Positions 33,889-42,916 are shown, counted from the stretch's first letter. The stretch: 64,000 bases of DNA from Conexibacter sp. DBS9H8 (GCF_023330685.1 NZ_CP097128.1:2108001-2172000), one strand, 5' to 3'. Translations and numbers: made by a program. The notes: a model not told the origin generated them from the sequence alone.

Positions 33889-34899
33889 ATGGCGCGCATC
33901 TTCTCCGGGATCCAGCCGACCGGGCGCAAGCACCTCGGCAACTACATCGGGGCGATCCGCCCCTACGTCGACTGGCAGGACCGCGGCGAGGGGATCTATT
34001 GCATCGTCGACCTGCACGCGACGACGGTCGCCTACGAGCCCGTCGCGCTGCGCGCGAGCCTGTATGACCTGACCGCGCTCCTGCTCGCCGCCGGGCTGGA
34101 ACCGGGGCGCTGCATTCTCTTTCGCCAGTCCGACGTGCCCGAGCACACCGAACTGTCCTGGCTGCTGACGAGCGTCACCGGTTACGGCGAACTGCAGCGG
34201 ATGACCCAGTTCAAGGACAAGGCCGGACGCCAGGAGCTCGTCTCCGTCGGCCTGTTCACCTACCCGGTGCTGATGGCCGCCGACGTGCTCGCCTACCGGG
34301 CCGGTATCGTCCCTGTCGGGGAGGACCAGCGCCAGCACATCGAGCTGATGCGCAACGTCGCCGACCGCTTCAACGGCCGTTTCGGGGACCGGCTCGTCGT
34401 CCCCGAGGGCGTCTACCCGGAGATCGGAGCGCGGATCATGGACCTCCAGGAGCCGACGAGGAAGATGTCGACGACGAGCCCGAGCCCGCAGGGAACCGTC
34501 TTCGTCCTCGATGAACCGGAGGCGATCCTGAAGAAGTTCCGCTCCGCGGTGACCGACTCAGACCGGGAGATCCGCCATGGGACGGACAAGCCGGGGGTCT
34601 CGAACCTGCTCGAGATCCTCGCCGTCGTCGAGTCGACGAACCTGCCTGCGCTCGAGGAACGCTTTCAGGGGGCGGGCTACGGCGATCTCAAACGTGCCGT
34701 CGGGGAGGCCGTCGTCGGCTATCTCGCCCCCGTTCGGGAGCGCTACAGCTTCCTGCGCGCGGATGAGACCGGCCTTGAGGCGATCCTCGCGGACGGCGCC
34801 GACCGCGCCCGGGAGATCGCCGCGGGCACCCTCGCGGAGGTGCGGGAGGCGATGGGCGTCGGCCCGCTCCGGGCACCGGGCGCCACCGGGCGGGCCTGA
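33889..34899 (+). CDS. trpS: Tryptophanyl-tRNA synthetase
   Basis: 336 residues, class I synthetase. IFSGIQPTGRKHLGNYIGA carries the HIGH-like motif (HLGN, 15-18), and KMSTT at 192-196 replaces KMSKS. VGEDQRQHIELMRNVADRFN is the tryptophan-recognition region. It charges tRNA-Trp. A strong hairpin directly follows the gene, so trpS is probably a single-gene transcript. No T-box is seen upstream. Confidence 0.95.
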   Translation: MARIFSGIQPTGRKHLGNYIGAIRPYVDWQDRGEGIYCIVDLHATTVAYEPVALRASLYDLTALLLAAGLEPGRCILFRQSDVPEHTELSWLLTSVTGYGELQRMTQFKDKAGRQELVSVGLFTYPVLMAADVLAYRAGIVPVGEDQRQHIELMRNVADRFNGRFGDRLVVPEGVYPEIGARIMDLQEPTRKMSTTSPSPQGTVFVLDEPEAILKKFRSAVTDSDREIRHGTDKPGVSNLLEILAVVESTNLPALEERFQGAGYGDLKRAVGEAVVGYLAPVRERYSFLRADETGLEAILADGADRAREIAAGTLAEVREAMGVGPLRAPGATGRA

Positions 34900-34901
34900 G
34901 C

Positions 34902-34927
34902 CGGCGGTGGCCACCGGGCCACCGCCG
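34902..34927 (+). terminator. Strong terminator hairpin after trpS
   Basis: CGGCGGTGGCC (34902-34912) and GGCCACCGCCG (34917-34927) are perfect 11-bp inverted repeats with an ACCG loop, 2 bp past the stop. One of the most stable stems in the window. Confidence 0.85.
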
Positions 34928-34937
34928 CCCCCGTCGG

Positions 34938-34943
34938 TAGATT
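34938..34943 (+). promoter_or_regulatory. Putative -10 box (TAGATT) for scpA
   Basis: TAGATT lies between the trpS terminator and the scpA GTG at 34951, with 7 nt spacing. It supports the GTG over the in-frame TTG at 34942, which overlaps the box itself. Confidence 0.55.
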
Positions 34944-34950
34944 GAGCACG

Positions 34951-35733
34951 GTGCCCCCGCCCGGTCGCCCCTCGCCGCTGCGCCTGATCGATCTCGAACT
35001 CGACCTCGAGGTGTTCGCCGGCCCCTTCGATCTGCTGCTCACCCTCATCCTGCGGGAGGAGATCGACCTGCTCGAGGTCGATCTCGCGGATGTCGTCATC
35101 ACCTACATCGACTTCCTCGAGGCGCGCGGGGAGCTCGACCTCGAGCTCGCGACGGAGTTCCTCGTCCTCATCACGGCGCTGCTCGAGCTCAAGTCACGGC
35201 TGATGCTGCCCGGCGAGGAACTTGAGGATCTCCTCGAGCTGGCCCCGGATGAGGCGGCCGCCGAGCTGCTCGAGCGGCTTCTTGCCGCCCACCGCTACCG
35301 CGGCGCCGCGGACTTTCTCAGCGCTCGCCTCGCCGCGGAGGGGCCCTACCGGTTCCGCTCGGCTCCGCTGCCTGAGCCGCTCGCTCGCGCGACGCTCCCG
35401 CTCGCGGACGCGATCTACCCGCCCGCCCGGCTCACGCGGGCGATCGGTGCGCTGCTTACCCTGCCGCCCCAGGTCAACGTCAGCCACATCCCGACCGCGA
35501 AGGTGAGCGTCGCGGAGCGGCTCGCTCACGTCCGCGCGCTGCTGCGCCGCGGCAGCTTCCGCTTTGACGACGCCGTCATCGGGGCCGACCGCGTCACTGT
35601 CGCCGTGACCCTGTTCGCCCTGCTCGAGCTCTACAAGCAGGGCGAACTCGCCTGGGTACAGGAGCGGCCCTTCGGCGAGATCACCGTCGCCGCGACTGAC
35701 CGGTCCGCCCGCGGGTTGCGGGCGAGCGCCTGA
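34951..35733 (+). CDS. scpA: Segregation and condensation protein A (kleisin)
   Basis: 260 residues from the GTG at 34951. LEVFAGPFDLLLTLILREEIDLLEV is the ScpA N-terminal SMC-binding signature, and ATEFLVLITALLELKSRLMLP follows. The C-terminal winged helix (VTLFALLELYKQGELAWVQE) closes the kleisin. It bridges the SMC heads with ScpB and helps chromosome segregation. scpB begins 9 bp downstream. No smc gene lies in the window. Confidence 0.92.
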   Translation: MPPPGRPSPLRLIDLELDLEVFAGPFDLLLTLILREEIDLLEVDLADVVITYIDFLEARGELDLELATEFLVLITALLELKSRLMLPGEELEDLLELAPDEAAAELLERLLAAHRYRGAADFLSARLAAEGPYRFRSAPLPEPLARATLPLADAIYPPARLTRAIGALLTLPPQVNVSHIPTAKVSVAERLAHVRALLRRGSFRFDDAVIGADRVTVAVTLFALLELYKQGELAWVQERPFGEITVAATDRSARGLRASA

Positions 35734-35742
35734 GGTGGGCCA

Positions 35743-36354
35743 GTGAGCCTCGTCCGCGACGTGGAGGCCCTGCTCTTCCTGAGCTCCGACCCGCTCGACC
35801 TCGCGGTGATCGCCGAGGCATGTGAGGCCGAACCCGACGCGATCGCAGCAGCGCTCACCGAGCTCGCCCACGGCTACCGTCAGCGGGACGCCGGGATCGT
35901 CCTGCGCGAGCTGGCGGGCGGCTGGGTGCTGGCCAGCCACCCCGATGCCGAGGCCGCCGCCCGGCGGCTGCTCGCCAAGCCACGTACCCCGCCGCTGTCG
36001 GGCGCTCAGGCGGAGACACTCGCGATCGTCGCCTACCTCCAGCCGGTGAGTCGGCCCGAGATCGGGCGGATCCGTGGCGTCAACGCCGAGTCGGCGACCC
36101 AGACGCTGCTCGAGCGTGGCTTGATCGAGGAAGCCGGGCGCTCCCAGTTCGGTGCGAGCCTGTACCGGACCACCGAGCTGTTTCTCAAGCTGTTCGGTCT
36201 CGGCTCGCTCGCGGACCTGCCCGACCCGAGCGCCTTTGACCCTGCTCCCGAGGTTGAGGAGGAGCTGCGCGAGCGACTCCTCGCCGCGGGGGAGGCGCGC
36301 CGCGGGGACCGGGCGACCGACTCGACTCCGCCGGCTGACGCATTGAGCGGCTGA
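35743..36354 (+). CDS. scpB: Segregation and condensation protein B
   Basis: 203 residues from a GTG at 35743. The two winged-helix domains of ScpB are visible: VRDVEALLFLSSDPLDLAVIA, then LSGAQAETLAIVAYLQPVSRPEIGRIRGV and GLIEEAGRSQFGASLYRTTELF. It forms dimers that hold ScpA. Its stop overlaps the start of a secreted GH30 gene (TGATG at 36352), so an extracellular enzyme appears translationally coupled to a chromosome-segregation gene. Confidence 0.92.
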   Translation: MSLVRDVEALLFLSSDPLDLAVIAEACEAEPDAIAAALTELAHGYRQRDAGIVLRELAGGWVLASHPDAEAAARRLLAKPRTPPLSGAQAETLAIVAYLQPVSRPEIGRIRGVNAESATQTLLERGLIEEAGRSQFGASLYRTTELFLKLFGLGSLADLPDPSAFDPAPEVEEELRERLLAAGEARRGDRATDSTPPADALSG

Positions 36355-37868
36355 TGGGCCCCTGGGTGGCCCGGTCCCCCACACGCCGGCCGTCGGCACC
36401 CGGACGGTGGCTCGGCTGGGGGCGGCTGGCCGTCGCTCTGCTCGCGCTCCTGCTCGCCGTCGGAGCGGCGACCGCGCAGGCGACAAGCCCGAGCTCCGCG
36501 GCCGTCTCGGTGCTGCTCACCGACCCGGCCGCCCACGTCGCCCTCCGGGCCGAGCCGCCGCTCACCCTGACAACCGGCTCCCCGCCCCCGGGAACACGCG
36601 TGATCCGTCTCGACCCGAGCGCCCGGGCCCAGACGATCAGCGGCTTCGGGGCCGCGCTGACCGACAGCGCCGCCGCACTGATCGAAGGTGACCTCACCCC
36701 GGCGACCCGCCAGGCGCTGATGACCGAGCTGTTCAGCCCCGCCGAGCTCGACCTGCGCGTCCTGCGGATCCCGATCGGCGCCTCGGACTTCACCACCAAC
36801 GGTGTCCCCTACAGCTATGACGACGGGCCGCCGGATCCGACGTTGCGCCGGTTCTCGATCGCCCATGACCGCGCCGCGGTGCTGCCCGCCCTCCATCAGG
36901 CCCTCACCGTCGACCCGCACCTCGGCCTGCTTGCGACGCCGTGGAGCGTGCCGGCGTGGATGAAGAGCAACGACTCCCTCGGCAACGTCGGTGACCGCGG
37001 CACGCTCCGGCCCGGTGCGGGCGGGGAGTACGGCGCCTACATGATCCGGTTCCTCCAGGCCTACCGGGCCGCCGGCATTCCGATCACCGCGATCACCCCG
37101 GCGAATGAGCCGGGCAACCCGACCGCCTACCCGGGGATGAACATCGGGCCCGCGTTCGAGTCCGCCCTCATCAACGCCGCCCTCGCCGCCCGCCTGCACC
37201 GCGCCGGCCTGCACGTGCAGATCGACGGCGCCGACGTCGGCTGGGGGTCGCCCGCCTACGCGCGCGCGATCGCGACCGGCGACGCGGCGCGCAACCTCGC
37301 CGCGATCGCCTGGCACTGCTACTACGGCCCGCCGACGGTGATGAGCGCCGTCCACGCGCTCGACCCGCGCCTCGGGGCGATCGTCACTGAATGCTCTCCC
37401 GGCATCAGCACCGTCCCGATCTCTGAGATCGTCATCCAGTCGCTGCGTAACGACGCCTCACAGGTCCTGCTGTGGAACCTCGCCCTGAACCCGGCCGGCG
37501 GTCCGGTGCAGGAGCCCAACCGCGGCTGCCCCGGCTGCAGCGGCGCGGTGACGATCGACCCGGCGACCCACACCGTCACGCCGACCGTCAGCCTCGACGA
37601 GGTCGGACAGGCGTCGGAGATCTTCGCTCCCGGGGCGGTGCGGATCGCCTCCAACACGTTCGTCACCGCTCACTACACCGGACCGGGCCGCGACTACCTC
37701 AGCGCCGGGCTCGATGACGTCGCTGCCGTCGAGCCCGACGGCAGCCTCGCCCTGCTCGCCTACAACCACTCCGCCGCCCCGATCACCTTCGCGGTCAGAG
37801 ACGGCGGGGCGTACTTCACCGACACGCTCGCGGCCGGGGCGACGGCCAGCTTCCACTGGGGGTCGTGA
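36354..37868 (+). CDS. Secreted glycoside hydrolase family 30 enzyme
   Basis: 504 residues. A long signal peptide (LGWGRLAVALLALLLAVGAATAQA) precedes a TIM barrel with the GH30 pattern ISGFGAALTDSAAALI, RIPIGASDFT and TPWSVPAWMKSN. The acid/base is in TPANEPGNP (E252) and the nucleophile in VTECSPG (E346), so it should be active. GH30 contains glucosylceramidases, beta-1,6-glucanases and xylanases; the C-terminal beta-sandwich (ASNTFVTAHYTGPG) fits the glucosylceramidase-like branch. It overlaps scpB by 1 nt and ends at a hairpin shared with the convergent rlmN. Confidence 0.87.
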   Translation: MGPWVARSPTRRPSAPGRWLGWGRLAVALLALLLAVGAATAQATSPSSAAVSVLLTDPAAHVALRAEPPLTLTTGSPPPGTRVIRLDPSARAQTISGFGAALTDSAAALIEGDLTPATRQALMTELFSPAELDLRVLRIPIGASDFTTNGVPYSYDDGPPDPTLRRFSIAHDRAAVLPALHQALTVDPHLGLLATPWSVPAWMKSNDSLGNVGDRGTLRPGAGGEYGAYMIRFLQAYRAAGIPITAITPANEPGNPTAYPGMNIGPAFESALINAALAARLHRAGLHVQIDGADVGWGSPAYARAIATGDAARNLAAIAWHCYYGPPTVMSAVHALDPRLGAIVTECSPGISTVPISEIVIQSLRNDASQVLLWNLALNPAGGPVQEPNRGCPGCSGAVTIDPATHTVTPTVSLDEVGQASEIFAPGAVRIASNTFVTAHYTGPGRDYLSAGLDDVAAVEPDGSLALLAYNHSAAPITFAVRDGGAYFTDTLAAGATASFHWGS

Positions 37869-37893
37869 AGGGCCGGTGGACCCCGGCGGCCCT
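37869..37893. terminator. Hairpin between GH30 and rlmN
   Basis: AGGGCC (37869-37874) and GGCCCT (37888-37893) with a 13-nt loop lie in the 24-bp gap between two convergent genes and could end transcription from both sides. Confidence 0.5.
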
Positions 37894-38873
37894 CAGACGC
37901 GGGCGGCGAGCTGCCCGCAGGCGGCGTCGATATCCCGCCCCCGGGTGAGCCGAACGGTCGCCGACAGCCCGCGGCGCTCGAGCTCGGCGGCGAAGGCGGC
38001 GATCGCCCGGGGGGAGGAGCCGGTGAAGGTCGAGTCGGTCGGGTTGTAGGGGATCATGTTGACCTTGAACATCCGCGGGTCGAGCAGGTCGGCGAGCGCG
38101 CGGGCTTGGCCGACCGAATCGTTGACGCCGGCGAGCATCACGTACTCGACGAACACCATCCGGCGCTTGGCTGCATAGAACGCCTCACAGGCGGCGATCA
38201 CCTCGGCGAGCGGATAGCGGGCGTTGACGGGCATCAGCTCCTCCCGCAGGGCCGGGTCGGCGGCGTGGAGGGAGAGGGCGAGACGCAGTGGCATCGGCTC
38301 GGCCGCGAGCGTCGTGATCCCGGGAATCCAACCGACGGTCGAGATCGCCGTGTGCCGGTGGCCGATCCCCAGATCCGGCAGCCGCCGGCAGGCCGCGAGC
38401 ACGTTGGCGAGGTTGATCATCGGCTCACCCATCCCCATGAAGACGGCGTGATCGACCCGGCCGAGGCGGCGGAAGTGGAGTGCCTGATCGAGGATCTCGG
38501 AGGCGGTGAGGTTGCGCCCGAACCGCATCGCCCCGGTCGCACAGAACGCGCAGGTGAGCGGACAGCCCGACTGGGAGGAGAGGCAGAGTGAGTGACGGCC
38601 GTCCCGGTAGCGCATCAGCACCGCCTCGATCGGACGGCCATCATGGGTGGACAGCAGGACCTTGATCGTCCCGTCCGCCGAGCGGGCTTCCCGCTCCACG
38701 GTCATCGTGCTGAAGGGCACCCGCTCGCTGAGCGCGTCGCGTAACCGCACCGGAAGGTTGGTCATCTGGGCGTACCCGTCGGCCCCCTGGGCCGTCCACT
38801 CCCAGATCTGCCGGGCCCGGTAGGCCGGCTCCCCCAACTCCGCGAGGGTCGATTCGAGCAGGGCGAGATCCAT
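37893..38873 (-). CDS. rlmN: Dual-specificity rRNA/tRNA (adenine-C2)-methyltransferase
   Basis: 326 residues from the ATG at 38873, where RlmN homology begins (LGEPAYRARQIWEW); a GTG at 38927 would add 18 basic residues. The radical-SAM cysteines are C104, C108 and C111 (GCPLTCAFCATG). FMGMGEPMINL, STVGWIPGI and EYVMLAGVNDS are typical. A conserved cysteine near the C-terminus (DIDAACGQLA) fits the methyl-carrier residue. It methylates A2503 of 23S rRNA and A37 of some tRNAs. It is divergent from the pseudouridine synthase at 38946. Confidence 0.94.
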   Translation of the reverse strand: MDLALLESTLAELGEPAYRARQIWEWTAQGADGYAQMTNLPVRLRDALSERVPFSTMTVEREARSADGTIKVLLSTHDGRPIEAVLMRYRDGRHSLCLSSQSGCPLTCAFCATGAMRFGRNLTASEILDQALHFRRLGRVDHAVFMGMGEPMINLANVLAACRRLPDLGIGHRHTAISTVGWIPGITTLAAEPMPLRLALSLHAADPALREELMPVNARYPLAEVIAACEAFYAAKRRMVFVEYVMLAGVNDSVGQARALADLLDPRMFKVNMIPYNPTDSTFTGSSPRAIAAFAAELERRGLSATVRLTRGRDIDAACGQLAARV

Positions 38874-38931
38874 ACGCCCACAGGGTGACAGGCGACGCCG
38901 GCGAGTGGGCAGGCGGGTGACCGTCACGCCC

Positions 38932-38937
38932 TACCCT
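38932..38937 (+). promoter_or_regulatory. Putative -10 box (TACCCT) for the pseudouridine synthase
   Basis: TACCCT ends 8 nt before the GTG at 38946, in the short gap to the divergent rlmN; it predicts a leaderless or near-leaderless mRNA. Confidence 0.45.
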
Positions 38938-38945
38938 GAGAGCCC

Positions 38946-39707
38946 GTGCGTCTCCAGAAGTACCTCGCCCATGCGGGCGTCGCCTCGCGGCGACGGTCGG
39001 AGGAGATCATCGCCGCCGGGCGGGTGACCGTCGACGGGACGGTGGTGACCGACCCGGCCCGGGACGTCGGTGAGGACGCCGAGGTGACCCTCGACGGAGA
39101 GGCGGTCGCGCTGCTCGGCGCCGAGGATCGCGTGCTCTACGCCGTCCACAAGCCCGTCGGGGTCGTCTCGACGGCCCGGGACACTCACGGCCGAGCCACG
39201 GTCGTCGAGCTCGTTCCGAGCCCGTTGCGGCTCTATCCGGTCGGACGGCTCGACGCCGACAGCTCCGGGCTGATCCTGCTCACCAACGACGGCCCGCTCG
39301 CCCACCGGCTCACCCACCCGAGCTTCGGGGTGTCCAAGACCTATGTCGTGACCCTCACCGGCGGGCCGGTCTCCGAGCACGCCCTGCGCCGGCTCCGCGA
39401 CGGCGTCCTCCTCGAGGACGGTCCGACGGCACCCGCCGAGGTCCGGGTGCTGGGACCCGGCCGGCTGGAGATCACGCTGCGGGAGGGGCGCAAACGCCAG
39501 GTGCGACGGATGTGCGCCGCCGTTGGCCATCGCGTCCGCACACTACAGCGCGTTGGCTTCGGCCCCCTCCAGCTCGGCCCGCTCCCGGCCGGCGCCGCCC
39601 GCCGGCTCACGCCGGCTGAGGTCGCCGCCCTGCTTGGCGCTGGAACAGGAGCACGTCCCGGGGCAGGGTCGTCGTCACGAGCGCGCGGGCGATCTCGGCC
39701 CGGGTGA
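38946..39707 (+). CDS. RluB/RsuA-family ribosomal pseudouridine synthase
   Basis: 253 residues from a GTG. An S4 RNA-binding domain (MRLQKYLAHAGVASRRRSEEII) is followed by the catalytic part YPVGRLDADSSGLILLTNDG with the active-site aspartate, then KTYVVTL and REGRKRQVRRMCAAVGH. In Actinobacteria and Bacillus a gene of this type normally follows scpB; here GH30 and rlmN have moved between. RluB modifies U2605 of 23S rRNA, but RsuA-type specificity cannot be excluded. The C-terminal ~30 Gly/Arg/Ser-rich residues overlap the 3' end of the convergent glycosyltransferase gene by 101 nt. Confidence 0.88.
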   Translation: MRLQKYLAHAGVASRRRSEEIIAAGRVTVDGTVVTDPARDVGEDAEVTLDGEAVALLGAEDRVLYAVHKPVGVVSTARDTHGRATVVELVPSPLRLYPVGRLDADSSGLILLTNDGPLAHRLTHPSFGVSKTYVVTLTGGPVSEHALRRLRDGVLLEDGPTAPAEVRVLGPGRLEITLREGRKRQVRRMCAAVGHRVRTLQRVGFGPLQLGPLPAGAARRLTPAEVAALLGAGTGARPGAGSSSRARGRSRPG

Positions 39708-41172
39708 CCGTCCGCGGGTGGGCGGCGATGAGGCGGAAGATGCTGAACTGCTCGATGTGGGTGACGCCGTCGGCGCGGAAGCCGCGGATCCGGTAGCTGC
39801 GCTGCAGGGCGCTCGGTTCGAGGTTGCAGCCCGACCCCCACCAGCACACCGGACCGCCGGGCTCGGGGGCCATCGCGATGACGTCGATCTCCCCGACCCG
39901 GGGGTCGGTCGGCGCACGCGCGAACCTGAGTCGCGGCAGGTAGAGGGAGAGCGGCAGGTCATAGCTGTAGTGCTGGATCAGCACAAGCCGGTTGGCGGCG
40001 GAGCGCTGGCCGGCGAGCAGCCGGGCGACCGGGCGCCAGTTCGGCCGCTGCAGCGCGTAGGTGGTGGCAACCGATACGACGGCGACCACCCCGACGAGAC
40101 ACAGCCCGGCCACCGCGAGCGGGGGTGCCCAGCGCAGCGGCCGGACCCGCCACAGGGCCGCGAGGCCACCGGCGACGGCGAGGTCGGCCCCCGGCCATAG
40201 GCCGATCAGGTTCCGGCCCAACAGCGTGTCACTCGGCCCGGCGACGAACAGCATCGCCAGACCGAAGCCCGCGACCGTGAGGACGGCGGCGAGGACCGCG
40301 CCGCGCGCGCGGCTCCATACCAGCCCGACCACGCCCACGCCAGCGAGTCCGAAGGCGGCGAACTTCAGTGGCACCCGCGCCGCCGTGCCCGTCCCGAGCA
40401 CGAACTGGGGGAGGATCTGACCGAGGCGCAGGCTGAGCGGAACATGGGCGATCCAGCTGTCGTTGTGCGTGTTGTTCTGGGTGATCAGGAGCGGCAGCAG
40501 CGCACCGCCGGCGGCGGCGACGATGGCGACACCCGCCCAGGCGGCCGGCCGCCGCCAGAAGCGCCCGAGCAACACGAGGGCTTGGGGGATGAGCACGACG
40601 ACCGCGTAGTAGTGGCTGGCGAGGGTGAGCGCACCGACGACCCCCCAGGCGAGGAACCAACGCGGCCGCGGGGAGGCGAGGATCGCCCCGAGACACAGCC
40701 AGGAGGCACTCGCCCCGAGCACGAGCAGCTCATAGGCCCGGGCTTCCTGGGAATACCAGATCAGCAGCGGGCTGAAGGCGGCGAGGGCGGCCGCGGCGAG
40801 GGCGGCGACCCGCGATCGTGTGAGGGCGAGGGCGGCTCCGTACAGCGTCGGGATGACCAGGACACCGATCACCGCCGACAGCGAGCGCAGTCCCGCCTCG
40901 TGATCGGAGAAGATCCGCACCCACACCCAGGCGAGGCAGTAGTACAGCGGCGGCGTCGACTCGGTGTGCGGGATCAGCCCGAGCATGTCCCCGAAGCGGA
41001 AGTGGACGAGCAGGGCCGAGTAGGCCTCGTCGTACCAGAACCCCTGCTGGCCGAGCCCCCAGAAGCGCAGCAGCGCCCCGGCGGCGATCAGCAGGAGCAG
41101 AAGCGTGCGGGTCCGGGGGCGGGAGGCGCCCCGTGCGGGAGCGGCGGCGGAGGGGGTCGCCAGGGTGGCCAT
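39607..41172 (-). CDS. GT39-like (PMT_2) integral membrane glycosyltransferase
   Basis: About 521 residues from the ATG at 41172; a TTG at 41208 is possible. It is a GT-C protein: after the first helix comes GFWYDEAYSALLV, with the catalytic-type acidic pair in the first outer loop, then STPPLYYCLAWVWV. About ten to twelve membrane helices follow, with a C-terminal soluble part that contains CWWGSGC. Known relatives use polyprenyl-phosphate sugars on the outer face of the membrane. The acceptor is unknown. Its 3' end overlaps the convergent pseudouridine synthase gene by 101 nt, and it is divergent from the transferase at 41277. Confidence 0.8.
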   Translation of the reverse strand: MATLATPSAAAPARGASRPRTRTLLLLLIAAGALLRFWGLGQQGFWYDEAYSALLVHFRFGDMLGLIPHTESTPPLYYCLAWVWVRIFSDHEAGLRSLSAVIGVLVIPTLYGAALALTRSRVAALAAAALAAFSPLLIWYSQEARAYELLVLGASASWLCLGAILASPRPRWFLAWGVVGALTLASHYYAVVVLIPQALVLLGRFWRRPAAWAGVAIVAAAGGALLPLLITQNNTHNDSWIAHVPLSLRLGQILPQFVLGTGTAARVPLKFAAFGLAGVGVVGLVWSRARGAVLAAVLTVAGFGLAMLFVAGPSDTLLGRNLIGLWPGADLAVAGGLAALWRVRPLRWAPPLAVAGLCLVGVVAVVSVATTYALQRPNWRPVARLLAGQRSAANRLVLIQHYSYDLPLSLYLPRLRFARAPTDPRVGEIDVIAMAPEPGGPVCWWGSGCNLEPSALQRSYRIRGFRADGVTHIEQFSIFRLIAAHPRTVTRAEIARALVTTTLPRDVLLFQRQAGRRPQPA

Positions 41173-41276
41173 CGCCGCCAGTGTCGGGAGCCGGCCGCGT
41201 GCCCGCAAGAACGGCTAACCGAATCGCAACTGGCCGTCAGCCACAGTCCATTGAGCACGCGCCAGCCTGTGAGTCA

Positions 41277-42881
41277 ATGCAGGAGCAGGCGCACTCTCCT
41301 GAACGTCGACCCCAGCAGTCCGACCCCGGCAACGGCGCCATCGCCCTGCCGGTCACCGGCGGGCTGGAGCCGAGGTTCCCCAGTTTCGCCCTTCCGGGGG
41401 TGCCGGTGGGCGTCCGGGTGCTGGTCGCCCTCGGCGGGCTCGGCCTGCTCCTGATCGCGGCCGTCGCGGCCGTGCTGCTGGGAGCGGGCGGGGACAACCT
41501 GTTCGCCCCGCACCCGGCTCACCTGTTCCCGGCCTGGCAGGCGGGACCGCTCGCCCACCTCCTCAGCCACCGCCTGATCACCGCGATCGGAACCCCCGGC
41601 GTCTACAGCGCCGGCTTTCTCGTCGTCTTCGGTGCCTACCTCGCCGTCCTCGCCGGCGCCCGGTCGCTTCCGGGGCCGGTGATCGTCGCCTTTGTCGTCG
41701 GCTCCGCCGCGATCTTCCTGCTCGGTCCGCCGACCCGGCTCAACGACGTGTTCAACTATCTCGGGTACGCCCGGCTCGGGGCGGTCCACCATCTCAGCCC
41801 CTACCGCCACGTGATCGGCAACGAACGGGGCGACCCGGTCTTCGGGTTCACGAGCTGGCGCAACCTCGCCAGCCCCTACGGCCCGCTGTTCACCGCGCTC
41901 ACCTATCCGCTCGCGCAGCTGTCGCTCCCGGCGGCCTACTGGACCCTGAAGGTGGGCATGGTCCTGCTCGACCTCGGGCTCGTCGCGATCCTCGCCGCCT
42001 GCGCCCGCCGGCTCGGCCGGGATTGGCGCCCGGCGGTACTGTTCCTCGCCGCCAACCCGCTCTTCCTGTTCTTCGAGCTGGCGGGTTTTCATAACGATTT
42101 TCTCATGCTCGTGCCGTCCATGGGGGCTGTCGCACTCCTGCTCGACGGGCGTGACCGCAGCGCCGGGGCGGTACTGATGCTGGCCGTCGCCGTCAAGTTC
42201 ACCACGATCGTCCTGCTCCCGTTCTTCCTGCTCGCCGTGCTCACCAACCCGCGGCGGCGCCGGCTGTGTGAGGGCGCCGTCCTCGCCGCCGTTCCGCTCG
42301 GGCTGCTCAGCGTCGCGCTGTTCGGATGGAGCATCCCGAACGTGTCGGACCAGAGCGGACTCGTCACCGGTTACTCGATCCCGAACCTCGTCGGGCTCGC
42401 CCTCGGCATCGGGGGCGCCACCCCGACCCTGATCCGCGTCATGGAGCTCGCCGTCGGGGTCGTCGTCCTGCTCAACCTGCGGGGCCGTGACTGGATCGCG
42501 GGAGCCGGCTGGGCCCAGCTGGCGCTGATGGCGTCGATCGCCTGGCTGATGCCGTGGTATCTCGTCTGGACGCTCCCACTCGCCGCGCTCGCGCGCAGCC
42601 CGGCGCTGCGCACCGTCTCGATCCTGATGACCCTGTTCCTCATCCTCAGCTTCCTGCCGGTCACCAGTCGCGTGCTCAACGCCAACGGACTCAACCCGAT
42701 GGACACCCCGGTCGGCCGGGCCGCCAGCGCGTTTGAGCAGAGCCTGCAGTGGCAGCACCTCGGTCACCACCACGGACACCGGCGGCGGCGTGCGCTTCAC
42801 CCCTACCGGCAGCGGCGGCTCGTGCTGCCGAGGGGAACCCCGGCACCGGGTGCGATCGGGATGCGCCGGCGCGCCGCCTGA
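41277..42881 (+). CDS. MptA/MptB-like polyprenol-phosphate-mannose transferase
   Basis: 534 residues from the ATG at 41277; the upstream part of the frame lies in the divergent gene's promoter region. A disordered N-terminus leads to about twelve membrane helices. RLNDVFNYLGYARLGAVHHLSPYRH with SPYGPLFTALTYPLAQ matches the GT-C pattern of mycobacterial alpha-1,6-mannosyltransferases, where an aspartate in the first outer loop is catalytic. It may extend a mannan or a glycolipid with donor made by the synthase at 60-800. The last ~35 residues are His/Arg-rich and do not look like membrane protein; they may be a tail or a late frame change. Confidence 0.72.
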   Translation: MQEQAHSPERRPQQSDPGNGAIALPVTGGLEPRFPSFALPGVPVGVRVLVALGGLGLLLIAAVAAVLLGAGGDNLFAPHPAHLFPAWQAGPLAHLLSHRLITAIGTPGVYSAGFLVVFGAYLAVLAGARSLPGPVIVAFVVGSAAIFLLGPPTRLNDVFNYLGYARLGAVHHLSPYRHVIGNERGDPVFGFTSWRNLASPYGPLFTALTYPLAQLSLPAAYWTLKVGMVLLDLGLVAILAACARRLGRDWRPAVLFLAANPLFLFFELAGFHNDFLMLVPSMGAVALLLDGRDRSAGAVLMLAVAVKFTTIVLLPFFLLAVLTNPRRRRLCEGAVLAAVPLGLLSVALFGWSIPNVSDQSGLVTGYSIPNLVGLALGIGGATPTLIRVMELAVGVVVLLNLRGRDWIAGAGWAQLALMASIAWLMPWYLVWTLPLAALARSPALRTVSILMTLFLILSFLPVTSRVLNANGLNPMDTPVGRAASAFEQSLQWQHLGHHHGHRRRRALHPYRQRRLVLPRGTPAPGAIGMRRRAA

Positions 42882-42900
42882 GGGCCGGCGCGCCGCTCAC

Positions 42901-42906
42901 TACACT
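42901..42906 (+). promoter_or_regulatory. Putative -10 box (TACACT) for the chorismate mutase gene
   Basis: TACACT lies just after the previous stop and 10 nt before the ATG at 42917. Confidence 0.45.
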
Positions 42907-42916
42907 CCGCCCGACG

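Noticed and set aside
31827..33941. A 704-codon minus-strand frame across gcvPB and the M20 gene
   Set aside because: It spans two well-supported plus-strand genes and has no recognisable domain.
41133..41276. N-terminal extension of the MptA/B-like gene to 41133
   Set aside because: It overlaps the divergent gene's start region and is Arg/Pro-rich without homology; the ATG at 41277 is preferred.
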